Part shown: positions 10,550-21,614 of the stretch, in pieces | How positions within the stretch are numbered: position 1 is the first letter of the stretch | Layout of the letters: every line of letters begins with the position of its first letter | DNA from: Bugula neritina | Taxonomy: Eukaryota; Bryozoa; Gymnolaemata; Cheilostomatida; Bugulidae | NCBI GenBank assembly: GCA_964035545.1 | Contig: CAXIUT010000272.1 | Coordinates: 1 to 64,000 of the forward strand | Direction of reading: 5' to 3' | DNA length: 64,000 bases | Notes under the pieces: model-generated | What the model was told of the DNA's origin: nothing | Databases searched by the model: none | Seen by the model: the letters and a program-made list of their open reading frames with translations, nothing else | Made by a program: the position numbers and the translations under genes

Positions 10550-12269
10550 ATGATAGCCAATTTACTACAATCCAACACTCATAAACTAGTCCCCGAAGAA
10601 GCTGTCAAATCAACAGCTAGCAGTATCTTCCATTCAGCCCCCTCCAACTCAAATAAACTGCCTCCAACGCCAAATAGTGGGAAATTATCTTTTAGGTAGC
10701 ACAACTCTAAATCAGGTAAAAATATTGGACAAGGAACATTTGGTAAAGTCCACCTGGCTATGCATATACAAGTAGCGAGAAGGTGGCTATCAAGGTAATC
10801 GATAAAAAGAGTATGCGCCCCAAGGACATTGCCAGAGTTAAAAGTGAGATCAGTATACTGAGCTAGGTCAGACATAGGAACATTCTCCACCTGTATTAGA
10901 TAATATAAACTGAAAAGAGTTTGCTCCTCATTACTGAATTTTTATAGCGAGGAGAATTGTTCCGCCAAATAATAAAAGAAAAAAAGTAACTTATTTCATA
11001 TTTAGAATCAATTAACAACAAGCCTGTCTCTACTTCCAACAAATCATAGCCGGAGTCTAATATCTACACAACAACAAAATATCCCACAGAGATCTAAAAC
11101 CTTAAAATATTCTCATAGATCATGATCAACAACTCAAAATATCGATTTTGGTTTAAGCACCCATTATCATAAAGGAAAATAATTGAAATCATTTTGTGGA
11201 TCACCTTGCTATGCAGCTCCTTAAATCATTGAAGGAAAAGCTGGATATAATCCTGTTCAATGCGATCTCTGGAGTTGTGGAGTCATCTTATTTACCATGA
11301 TTTGTGGACATCTACCTTTCTGTGATTCTGATACTAACACTCTCTACAAAAAAGTCCTAGCTTGTAGCTATAAATACCTTCTTTTGTCAGTGGAGCTGCC
11401 AGAAATCTTATATAAAATTTATTAGTTAAAAATCCAACCAAAAGAATATCATAGCCTAACTTAAAACTCATTAATGGTTCAATCAAGGGACTACTCCTAC
11501 TTCTTATGGGATAAATGCTGGATAAAAGTTGAGAGTAGATTATGACCTTATATAAAGATGAAATAGTTTAAAATATCTACAGAAAAATTGATATAAAGTT
11601 TATCAAGTGGATAGATGAACAAAGATACAGCTTCTTACTTTATAGTTATGAAAAAAATGGCAAAAATAAAGAAAAAATATCATCATATATAGGCTCTGAC
11701 AGTTTTGATTCTTCTTACATTTAAAAATCAAATGAAAAGGGCATTGACAATGAAACTTAGTTCCAAGTGATCCTATAACTATTATCTAATCAACAAGTGG
11801 ACCTGAAATGATGGATACAGAATAAAAACTTGACTCAGGAATGGCAGTTGACAGCATTAGATGGACTTCAACTGGAATCTTAGAGCAATAAAAAAGTCTT
11901 AGTCAAGAAGAACTAACAAAAACTCTTTAGGGAATTCTTGGACTTATTGAAATAAAGAAGAAGGCGAAAAGATACCAAAAATAAAAGAACTATTTATTCA
12001 ATAAAATAAAAATAAAAACAAAAGAACAATATCAGATAAGAAGGAAAGTTAATTTTATTCAAATAACAAAAATAATGTAAAAGGAGTAGATAATCTACAA
12101 ATGTATAAAAAATTACTTTTACAAGTAATATAAATAAAATTAGAATCATATAAAACAATTTAACCAGCTCAAACCTAACAAACAAATCATTTTAATAAAC
12201 TTACATCAGAATCTTCAAAAAAGAATAAAGTAAAATCGGTTCTTCCTCATTTATAAAATAACAAAATGA
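10550..12269 (+). CDS. Serine/threonine kinase, CAMK/SNF1-like, with frame breaks
   Basis: Kinase subdomains are clear. They are GNYLLGKNIGQGTFGKV (joined across a 20-nt intron at 10696-10715), VAIKVIDKKS, the helix-C Glu, SHRDLKPQN, ISDFGLS, a CGSPCYAAPQII activation segment, DLWSCGVILF and NPTKRIS. A second 20-nt intron at 10986-11005 joins KEKK to QACLYFQQI. The activation segment and APE-equivalent place it in the CAMK/AMPK-SNF1 group. Besides the introns, single bases seem to be missing at about 10765, 11138, 11373, 11467 and 11553, each inside conserved text. A low-complexity C-terminal tail continues to about 12269. The N-terminus upstream of the ATP loop is unresolved. It may be a pseudogene or sit in poorly corrected sequence. 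Confidence 0.72.
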
Positions 12270-12580
12270 GATCTTCTTCTGTTTATTAAAAAACTTTACT
12301 AAGAACTCCAAGTATAAAACCAGGTAAATCTCAAGTAGCAGGCATGGATAAATTAATAAAATCAGTAGATAAGAAAGAAGTGAAGAAGATTTTACCATAT
12401 TTGAACTATCCTCAAAAAACAAAACTAAGATAAAAAATGTCTAAAATGATTTCAAAACCTTCAGAAATCATCTTAAAAAATTAAACAAAAGAATGAAATC
12501 TATTTTCTTGATATCTATCAAATATTTTATCAATAACAACTACTATATATTATCTAATAACTTTTATAATATGATGCAGA

Positions 12581-13793
12581 TCAATACTTTTGTCCTTCTG
12601 CCTTTATTGATTACTCATAAAGTTTTCCTCTGATAAAATCTTAATAATAAAAAAGTTACGTTTGTTATTGTCAACATAAATATTGGCAGTAAGGTCTGAC
12701 ATTTCTACTTAGGATCAGCCTCAGCTAATTTTATCTCTTCCTTTACATGCTATAATGCTTCATCTTCAATAGTCTTAGTGAATTCAATAAGTACTTATAG
12801 TTCTTATTCGGTGGCTAGTTTGTGTTGAAGAGCGATATCATGAAGCGTAAGGATAGGATCTTTACTTTTCCTATAGTCTTGGACTTCTTCTCTTTTTCTA
12901 TAAGTGCTTCCTGGGTCAGACATCGAATGTCCATGATATCTATAACACATAATCTCAATGAAAAGAGGTCCATTCTCCAAAGACCACTATTTAGCAAATC
13001 TGAATGCCTCTCGCACTTCATAAACATTGTTTCCTTCAAACCTGATACCAGGAATAACATCACCCTTGTATAAAATTCAGTATTCATTGAAGATCGAACC
13101 ACAGATGTTCCCATCCCATATTTATTGTTCTCACAAATGTAAAGAGCAGGAAGTTTCCATAACTTAGCAATATTCGCTGACTCAAACAGTTGTCCTTGGT
13201 TGGCAGCTCCATCTCCAAAAAGGATACTTGCCACATTACTCTTACGCTGGTACATTAGTGCAAAAGCTAGTCCTGTACCAACTGATATCTGTGCCCCTAC
13301 TATACCATTTCCTCCATAGAAGTTGGTGTCTTTTTTATAGTAGTGCATAGATCCTCCTTTTCCTTTGGTAGCTCCATTACGCTTTCCTAACATTTCAGCA
13401 ACAATCTATCTGACAGAATAACCTCTCTTGTATGCTTGACAGTGGATTCTATATGCTCCAATAAGAGGATCTTCGGTATTGAGTACTTCTTCCATGCCTT
13501 AGGGGATAGCTTCCTATCTAGTTATATTGGTACTTGTCCATCGTAGAGATGGCAAAATCCTCTGATTTTTTTTTGCTTGTAAAGAATATCACAGTTTATT
13601 TCCATGTTTCGCATAACACAAAGTTCCCTAAAATTTTTTAGAAGTTGTTATCGAGTGACGGTTGTAGTAAGAGGAACAGAATCTTCTGGCAATTTGTAAA
13701 AAAAAGGTTTTCGCTTGATATTAAAGAAGGTACAAGTTAAATGGTAGCTTCTTTAACGGTTGAGAAAAGCTTGATGCCTTTTTTGACAAACAT
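12581..13793 (-). CDS. PDHA: Pyruvate dehydrogenase E1 component, alpha subunit (~384 aa)
   Basis: Thiamine-diphosphate-dependent E1 alpha: decarboxylates pyruvate and passes acetyl to lipoyl-E2 in mitochondria. In order: a basic presequence-like start [42 protein letters not shown]; the ThDP motif from GDG ([10 protein letters not shown]) to [26 protein letters not shown]; and the phosphorylation loop [16 protein letters not shown]. The C-terminus is [11 protein letters not shown]. Three 20-nt introns (13714-13733, 13514-13533, 12640-12659) are each fixed by conserved residues. Two single-base losses (near 13052 and 12696, both in homopolymers) must be assumed. With them the length is exactly 385 codons, normal for the family. 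A shift-only reading in public-style ORF calls would truncate the enzyme. Confidence 0.93.
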
Positions 13794-13932
13794 CTGCATT
13801 AATAGATTCAAAAAATAATCATCAGAAAATGATAATTAAATAAGAACAAACACGATTATTTAAATTATCTAAAAAAAAGATATGATTTAGGTATTTGGTT
13901 TGATCATTATAACGATTTCAATAAAACAAACA

Positions 13933-15531
13933 ATGCAATGGTAGAAAGTAAAACTTACCTAATAAAGAGCGAATCATCCAATCGCTAGAAACTATCTCTA
14001 AGAAATCTACTCAATCATTAACTCTAGTCACAACAAAAGTCACACATAGTCAACTCAAGACCTAAAACCAGTATCTTATCTTCCATCAAGTGTACACTCA
14101 AAGACAACTTAAAATATTCAACTAAGATAGAGCTAAACTCATGACTGAAAACCGCATGAGAAGAGGATACAGCAGTCAACAAATATCAAGACAGCGATAC
14201 CCTTCAGTATAAAATACAGCAGACGATCGTATTGAGAAACAAAAATTGAAACATGCGATAGGAAAAATCAATTTACTTGCAGATGGAAATGTAGATATCG
14301 AATAAAGTGATCGCATAAGATCGATTTATTTACTGCTTTAGTCACTTTCTAGGTATTTAAGTAGATATTTAGGTACAATAATTGACATAAAGGTATTTAC
14401 TAGTTAATAAAGAACTTAAAATTACTATAAAAAAGCATTCAAATACGTCTACGATTCCTTCAATGAAATAGTTTACATCAATACCATTGATTGGTAAAAA
14501 GAACATCTGTAGTTAATAGCTGGATCAACTAAATGTGAAATGTTGAGTAATACCTCTAATACCTAGTTAAATTGTACAATGGAGTCAAGGATATAACTTA
14601 CAAAGAACTAAGCAATGAACTATTTTATGAATTAGATCGACAACTAAAAAAGAACCAGTAATACAGTCGTTTCAGCTAATCAGCTTATGCATGTATTTTA
14701 TTAAGTTATCAAGAATTATAAAATAAACTTTAATAAAAAAATCATATTATCAAGAAACTCACAGGATCAATCGACTACTATGAAAACCATCCCAGCAAAG
14801 AACAATATGGCTATATCACTGACCTTTAACATAAAACACATTCTTTAGAAAGAGAACTCAGGCAAGCTAATTCTCATATCAAATAACTGGAAAATAGTGA
14901 AGACTATTTAAACCAATATACCAATATGTTGAATTAAAAAGTTTAAGAATTGAAATCAAAACTTTATCAATTTTAGTTAGAACAGTTTTCAAGTCTTAAC
15001 TAAATATAAAAAAACTCAGAACTTAAACAATTCGAATAAAATGTAGCTGTTCTTAAAGATCTTCTTCATAAAGGTTCCATAAGAATGGCCAGTATGCGAG
15101 AAGAATACAATAAACTTGATTCTTATAATAATGAGCTACTAGGATAAAGAAGTGTACTTGCCAAAAGAGCAGCTGTTGGATTTACTGCACTAACACCTAG
15201 ACCCAATTACAGTCAGATATTCAAAGACAATCATCTGAGTTTCTAGGATTTAATTCCTCAAAAAATAAAACCAACTACTGAAGAACTAGTTTCTTCATTG
15301 ATCAAATGCTTTAAAGAATTTTATAATCGTTATGTAGCCAAGGAACCTAGATTAGACGTATAGCAAAAATAAAGTCGTGGACTGGGAAAGGATCCAGGAA
15401 AGCTGATTCTCGGTGAGTTGTAAAAGGCCAGAAAGCAGATGAAGAAGGTGTAAGATATAACAGACAATGTGCATAAAGGATATCAGAAGCAGAAAGATGA
15501 AAAATAGCAGGTAAGGGGCAAAAAGAGATGA
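13933..15531 (+). CDS. Coiled-coil protein, unknown function (~500 aa)
   Basis: A 20-nt intron at 14547-14566 joins two long frames: RIEKQKLKHAIGKINLLADG... and LYNGVKDITYKELSNELFYEL... The second half is dense coiled coil (SLERELRQANSHIKQLENSEDYL, NSELKQFEQNVAVLKDLLHKG). It is followed by a less charged segment PRPNYSQIFKDNHLSFQDLIP and a basic tail to TGA 15531. The N-terminal ~60 codons need one more frame change, so the start (13933, or 13938 in another frame) is unsure. No targeting signal. A structural ciliary or cortical role is possible but not shown. Confidence 0.65.
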
Positions 15532-15589
15532 TACTATTAATTCATGATTTGTTCAAGAATTTATAATAATTAATACAAATATATAACTG

Positions 15590-15829
15590 ATGAGCGAATA
15601 AGTATCAACCGAAATAATCTTCTCTAATAACTAAATATCAGCTATTTAGATCTTTATGGGCAGTTGCAAATTCGTTCTTTCAGAAATAGAAGACAACCAA
15701 CCTCTCAATCACTATATCAGCGCTCTTAAACTCAAAGATTATGCTAAGGAACACCAAAATCTAGCAAATGGATAAAATATCAAAATAAGCGATCATCTCA
15801 CTCTCTTCAAAGTCGATAAACTCAAATGA
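15590..15829 (+). CDS. Small hypothetical protein (79 aa)
   Basis: Complete frame, ATG 15590 to TGA 15829, in the same direction as and 59 bp after the coiled-coil gene. Begins MSEQVSTEIIFSNNQ and contains FMGSCKFVLSEIEDNQPLNHYISALKLKDYA. Composition is normal for proteins here. No family recognised. It is convergent with the next gene. Confidence 0.45.
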
Positions 15830-15888
15830 ATTCTTACTTGTTTTATATCTTTAATTGTAATTATTAATTAGAATAAGTTAATATAAGA

Positions 15889-17931
15889 TCAGAAAAGGTT
15901 AAGGTTGTCCATGAGAAAGTTTCTTATAAATTTATTGCAGTCCAGAACAATTTGAGGCTATCTATTTCCCAACTTTATCTCCAACTACTCCTCAAGTTGA
16001 ATCAAAAAGTCATTGCATTCCAATATAATGTTTCTATTTGCTGAGTGATCTTCTAAAATATTAGTTATTTTTCTTAATAAGAAACGACCTGCTTGTTAGC
16101 TACCTTCTTTAGTCTCCTTTAGAAGCTTTTCTATGTTACTTAGAGATTATTGGTCAGCCAAAGATAATTTCTTACTACTTTGAAGATCATTTTGTTTTGG
16201 CTAAACTTTGTTCAAATGTTCTATTTATGCATCACATATTTTTAATCTTTTAGTGAGATACTATAGTTCATAGGCAAGTTTTTTTCTACTTGCTTCTGAT
16301 TCTTCATATTTTCTCTTCCCCTCTGCAAGTTGTTTCTCGAGGATAGCCATTTTACTTGCTGATACCTTTTGCTATGCTGATTTGTTTTAAAGTCTTTTAA
16401 CTTCTTAGTTAAGTTTACGAATTACTGCCTTATTACTTTTGTCATCAGTTCCTTGACAAAGTGAAGCTATATCATTTCTCAGTTCTTTTATTTTTAATTC
16501 AAGCAGCATTATTTATCTTTCATGGATAGTATACAGTTAATCTAGACCATTTTCATGGGTAAGAATAGTTATTTTCTTATTTAGTTGTTGAATAGTTTGA
16601 TGATATTGAGATATTTCAACTGCATGATTTGCCTTCAAAATAGTTATCTCCTAACTTTCTTTTAAATGTTATCCTCTTTTAGGAAGGGTTTAATCAAACT
16701 GTTTTGTTTCAATATTTTGTCCTCTATGCCTGTCTGTTCTGTGATGAGTGACAGGTGAAGGACTTGTATTATTATTTTCATTGAATTAAGATGGTTCTTC
16801 ATAGTTATTGATCTTACTACTGAAGAGCTAATCATCTTCAGCTTCGTTGATACTGTATTTATGAGTTTTTCTTTAGAATGATCGACAATAATTGAGTTAA
16901 TTTTAATCTGACATCAATCTAGATATAGGAGTTCTATCAGTTTTAGCCTGTTTAACTGACCTACTTTTTTGTACTTCTTTTCTTGATAAAACATTAAAAT
17001 TAAATTGAGAAGGAAGGTCTTTAATATTAGGTTTATAACTATTTTCTATCTTCAAAAATACTGATAAATCTTTTATTTTATCAAAAAAAGATAGTCTTTA
17101 TATCATAAGATTAGAACTACCTTCATTGATCCAATTAAAAGCAATAGTAAATGATTGCTAGAGAAGAAGTGAAGCTACTATATTTGTAATAGGTAATCTT
17201 TTAGTAAGTAGTTTGCTAAAATGCTGATACTTATTGGATGGATTGAGTTTTAAATAGTTAAAAATTTGAGTTAGTTGTGATTTAGCCATTCCTAAATATT
17301 AACTATGCTTATTTCCTTGATTAAAAAATTGTTAAGGCAATACAATGAGGTTAAGTTAATTATTCGAGGGATAATTGTCAATTATTTTTCTTATTTTGAT
17401 TATATTTATAGCTGAATTGCTTTTTTATCTCATAATTTTATCAAGAAAGACTTGACTATTTTAAGATTTAACAGGATAAAAAGTCAGTTGCTTTTCAATA
17501 TCTCTCTAGTTAATTTTAAGATCACTAATAACATCAGTAATTTGATTCTATCCAAATTGCAGCACAGAGTAAACTGCATCTCCTATTATTCTGTTTACTT
17601 CTGATATTAACTGAGTGAATCTAATCTGTTACTTAGGAAGTCCAAAAATTATACTACCATTAAATCCTCTTTAAAATAAATCTGAAAGCAACCTAAGCTG
17701 TCCAGGATTGATATTTTGATTTATTTAGTGATAACCGTATTTTTTATCACTTCCTTTTTGTGTAAAAAATTGTTATCCATGTGAGTTCTTAAATCTTTTA
17801 ACCTGTTAAACATCATGTTAGTGGATAGCTACAAGGCGTAAAGGTTCTAAGACAACTTTAGCCTCGCCTAGGTTGTTGAGTTCACTCACTAATTGACTGA
17901 TCGAACGGTTGCGGTATTCTATTTCGGACAT
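15889..17931 (-). CDS. Large coiled-coil protein (680 aa)
   Basis: One frame of 681 codons from ATG 17931 (MSEIEYRNRSISQLVSEL) to TGA 15889 with no intron or break. Residues 1 to ~330 look globular, with mixed hydrophobic patches such as GFNGSIIFGLPKQQIRFTQL. A Ser/Asn-rich linker follows, and from about residue 400 to 640 there is long coiled coil (ITILKANHAVEISQYHQTI, MAILEKQLAEGKRKYEES). The last residues (LVLDCNKFIRNFLMDN-like) may cap the rod. Function unknown. Such globular head plus rod proteins are common in centriole and transition-zone structures. Confidence 0.78.
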
Positions 17932-18056
17932 AACTATCAGATTATACACCAGATTATTCAAACTTTGTTAAAAAATAATTAATACTTAAAAATCCTCTAT
18001 CTTAAAGAATAATTTAAGTGTTTAAATACATAAATAAGCATAAAAACAAACAGAGA

Positions 18057-18950
18057 TCAGTTATTTGTCTGATTTGGGTTATCATAAGGAATATTTCTGA
18101 CCATTTCAGCTGGCATATCAACTCTAAAATTGGGAGATTCTTGATTAAATAAATTTCTTTCAACTTTTACTTCTTGATAAGGTTCATTTCCCATATTTAC
18201 TGGAGCAGGATATTCATCATAACGTTAATTTCCATATCTTCTATCAACTTCTGTTGAATAAGGATCTTTTTAAATTTCTAATGACTTCGGTGGAAGCATA
18301 TGTTGAATTTTACTATCATTACGTTCTCTTTCCATGTCTCTTGTTTTTTAAGCACTAGGACTATCATTTTATTATGCTTATGATTCAACATTATCCCTGT
18401 GAAAGTTAGAAGCAATAACTAGATAGAGTGAACAAGGCCATCCTAAGATAAAAGTTATGATAGTATCAGCCAATGCATATCTGAACATATTAATAGTTTT
18501 TGTTTCTAAGTAAGATAGATGTACAAAAATCATGAATAGAAAGACCAAGAGACGAAGCATATCTAGAGGCTCCAGTATAGACTATAGCTGTTAATACTGC
18601 ACTTGCAAAAGTAAATCCAACTACAAGACAAGATACAGCCCAAGAGGCAAAAGCTATTGAAGTACTGCTACGATTTCTGACCAAATTATAAGCAATCAAG
18701 ATAGTTGAACCCATGATAAAAAGACCACTGATAATAGTAAAAGCAGCAGTTGATTTAACTCCTACTTCACTTGCAAAGATCGAAGCAAGGGTAATTGATT
18801 AGTAGGGACTACCTGTATCAGAATAAGTGGCTCCAACTTGATAGAGGCTGATTTACATGCGAGATGAAGTAGTCCATTAATCACAGTGAAAACCAAAGTA
18901 AAAACTTGGATATTCCAACTACTTGCAATACTACGGATCTGAGTTTACAT
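18057..18950 (-). CDS. Four-pass membrane protein with polar tail
   Basis: Begins MQTQIRSIASSWNIQVFTLVF. Hydrophobic segments follow: VFTLVFTVINGLLHL, STAAFTIISGLFIMGSTILIAY, SWAVSCLVVGFTFASAVLTAIVY and ADTIITFILGWPCSLYLVIAS. After these comes a hydrophilic C-terminal tail of ~90 residues ending NPNQTNN at TGA 18057. A 19-nt GT...AG intron about 18499-18517 joins HDF to TKTINMFRYALAD. One base seems missing near 18860. The arrangement (short N-terminus, long first loop, three close helices) resembles the claudin/SUR7/EMP superfamily, but no signature was found. A possible paralogue lies just upstream at 19022-19711. Confidence 0.6.
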
Positions 18951-19021
18951 TCAAATAGTTATTATTAATATGAATATAATTGTACTTAATTAGATATTTT
19001 TTGGATAATAAAAGAGGAAAA

Positions 19022-19711
19022 TCACTATTACTTGTGTACATTCTTTTTTCCAACTCTATTTTTTTCAATTTCTACGATTTTTTATTATTTATTTTATCCT
19101 TAAGAGTTTATTTGGAGTAATTCCTCATATAATTTATCTTATTTTATGAAAATTGGCATCCTCTTGATCTTATTTGATGGTTTCTTTTGACTACCTTGAT
19201 ACATGAGGACTAAAGATGCTGGAAAGGCCAATAAAAGGGTAATAATTCCATCTATTAGTGAGAGATAATATTATTTACTAAAAGAATCTAAATATAAGTG
19301 TTTATACTATTATTTTAAGTAAGTTTATTGATTTATTCATAAAACTGTTGAATTTATTGATATTCATTCAATTAGATGACTCCAACTATAAATGTTAACA
19401 TAGCTGTAAAGCAGCAAATAAGCCATTTTATCATTTCCACCTCCTCATTAACTCCCTTTTTCTTAACTTGAAAACAAGGATAGATAGAAGCTACAATCAA
19501 AAGGATACCAACTACTATCGTAAAAGCTGAAATATTAAATGTATTTCTTTAGGGCGATTGAGTGTATTGATCAGATGATTAGCTGCTTCTGTAAATCAGT
19601 GAAAATCCATCTACTTACAAAACAACTACATATAATATGAAGAATAGCTGACAACGTGATGATAAGATGACAAATAATAGTTATTGCTTTTGTCTTTTTG
19701 GTAACCAACAT
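19022..19711 (-). CDS. Four-pass membrane protein, likely paralogue of neighbour
   Basis: Starts MLVTKKTKAITIICHLIITLSAILHIICSC. Later segments NISAFTIVVGILLIVASIYPC, EVEMIKWLICCFTAMLTFIVGVIQL and DGIITLLLAFPASLVLMYQG supply four membrane helices in all. The tail is basic. At least two frame changes, probably short introns beginning near 19609 and 19288, are needed; their exact limits were not fixed. Same strand, size, topology and order as the adjacent gene at 18057-18950, suggesting an old tandem duplication, although sequence identity is low. Confidence 0.5.
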
Positions 19712-19957
19712 TAATTAATATCAATAAATAAGGTATACAATTGTTTATATCAGTGCTATCAATTCCAATATTTAATCATTGATTCTATTTTATCTCGTAA
19801 TTTAAAACTTAATAATAAATTATATGTTTTTTACATATCAATGGTTCATTTACTTTATTTGTTTGACGATATTTATCATTATTTTATTGATGACTTGTCT
19901 AAATTTACTAATATAAGTAGATATAAGTTATAAGTGCTAATTTTATTCCAAAATAAG

Positions 19958-21092
19958 ATGCAATAGGAAATGTCTTCTCCTTCTCTTGGAGATTTTTCAT
20001 TATTAAGTTTGCTTGGTTTTGGTAACTACGCTAAGGTGATTCTAGTGCGTCGCAAAGCGAATGGAAGAGTTTATGCAATAAAGATCATTAAAAAGGAGAA
20101 AGAATCAAACCTTAAAGGGATAAAAAAATAACATGCCTTCATAGAAAGATAACTTTTAGTACTGATGAATCTATTTAGAACGAATGCATACATCCTTTCA
20201 TTGTTAAACTATATAGCACTTTTCAAAAAAATAGGAAATTATACTATGTACTATAATATTGTCCAGGAGGATAGCTATTTGGTCTGATACGTAGACTCAA
20301 ACGTTTTAGCGAATAGTCGTACTTTTCATCTTATTTTAGAACAAAATTTTATGCAGCACAAATAATCATCGCTATAGACTATCTACATTCTAAAGGATAT
20401 ATCTACCGCGAGTATTTCATATCCCACTTAGTCTGAAACCTTAAAATGTGCTTATAGATCAAAAAGGATATATCAAACTTGTAGACTTTGGACTCAGCTG
20501 TAAAATCAAACATGCAGCTAAAACAAGTCCAATAGCTGGAACTCCAGAATATATGCCTCCAGAAATATTCGAAAAAGGAGTGCTAATCAATACTGCAGTC
20601 GACTGGTGGGCTCTAGGCAATATCATCTTCGAAATGGTTGCAGGATTTCCTCCCTTCTTTGTACAATATTAATCCATATAAACAATCAAAAATAAGATTT
20701 GCCTTGATTAGCCTCCTCTCCATCTTATAAGTAATCCTCTACTTAAAGATCTTTTGCAAAAACTGTTGGTAAAAGATCCTAATAAAAGATTAGGAAGTAA
20801 AGGATGTTAAGAAATTCACAATCATGATTGGTTTTACGGTACTAATTGGTAGGGTCTTTTGAATCAGAGTATTGTTGCTCCTTTTAAGCCAGAAATAAAG
20901 AATGAGATGGATACAAGGTGGTTTTAGCCTTAACAAAAAGATATGAGTCCTCCTGAGTCAAGTCAGAGTGATAGATCTAGTAACGATAGATATTTTTCTT
21001 TTGATCTTTCTTGGAAGAATAGCAAGGATAACTAAGCTTACTAACAAGGAGCAGCTTCTCCTCCATAAATTGTCATCAATATTTAAAAATGA
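19958..21092 (+). CDS. AGC-family protein kinase (357 aa)
   Basis: Three introns, 20159-20178 (20 nt), 20319-20339 (21 nt) and 20412-20431 (20 nt), give one 358-codon frame. The kinase core shows LLGFGNYAKVILVRRK (Gly loop), VYAIKIIKKEK (Lys), [59 protein letters not shown] and AGTPEYMPPEI. It ends with AVDWWALGNIIFEM and the AGC-type end DPNKRLGSKG...HDWF. The tail has APFKPEI, as in PKA/PKG/S6K-type C-lobes, but no clear terminal hydrophobic motif. All catalytic residues are present. Two in-frame ATGs (19958, 19970) are possible starts. Each intron removal recreates a textbook motif, so the model is firm. Confidence 0.92.
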
Positions 21093-21142
21093 TCTTGTCT
21101 TTTCTAAGAGTTCATAATTATTACAAATCTATTATTATAATT

Positions 21143-21496
21143 TCATTAATGAAAATCAATAAATAAAAAGTCTAGTATTTAAATCAATATTATTATGATT
21201 AGATTATTTTCATAAAATAGGTTGAAAAAGTGATAAAAGTTTTAAATATTTATTAGATATTTTATTTTTTTCAACTGATCTCTACAAAAGAGTTTATTTT
21301 CAGCGGGAGTATTCTTTGTTAAAATCGAAAGTAGTCGTCTATTATTCCCCAAAAATAAGTAACCTGAACTTGATAAACTAGGCAAAATAAACTTATTCAC
21401 TTGATTTCTCCAACTAACTCTCTTTCCTAAAAATAGTTGATTTTTTGCCTTCTTTTTCACTACTTTTAAGGGTTTATTTTCATAGAACATCTTCAT
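21143..21496 (-). CDS. Hypothetical basic/hydrophobic protein (117 aa)
   Basis: Frame from ATG 21496 to TGA 21143. The first 90 residues are basic (KPLKVVKKKAKNQLFLGKRV) and the end is hydrophobic. No family recognised. It is close to the 3' end of the AGC kinase on the other strand. In this composition a frame of this length can occur by chance. Confidence 0.3.
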
Positions 21497-21614
21497 AATA
21501 GCAAATTTCGTGGTGATAAAATCGAACAAAAGAGAATAGGATGATTAAAAGTAGCTTTAGTTCAAGTGGAATGAGAGTTCAGTTAATATTTATAAGTTAA
21601 TAGAATATCTTCTA

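Noticed and set aside
10579-10890. Minus-strand 103-residue frame
   Set aside because: Antisense to the kinase ATP-loop and lysine region, which has clear homology text.
12822-13073. Plus-strand 83-residue frame and similar mirror frames (23757-24476 plus strand, 33129-33875 plus strand, 51241-52107 minus strand)
   Set aside because: Shadows opposite PDH, MORN, citrate synthase and the Cys-rich gene, whose conserved motifs fix the true strand.
12581-13793. Euplotes-type +1 programmed frameshifting as the cause of frame breaks
   Set aside because: The breaks need an added base rather than a skipped one, and lack the AAA-TAA/TAG shift site. TAA and TAG are read as Gln here.
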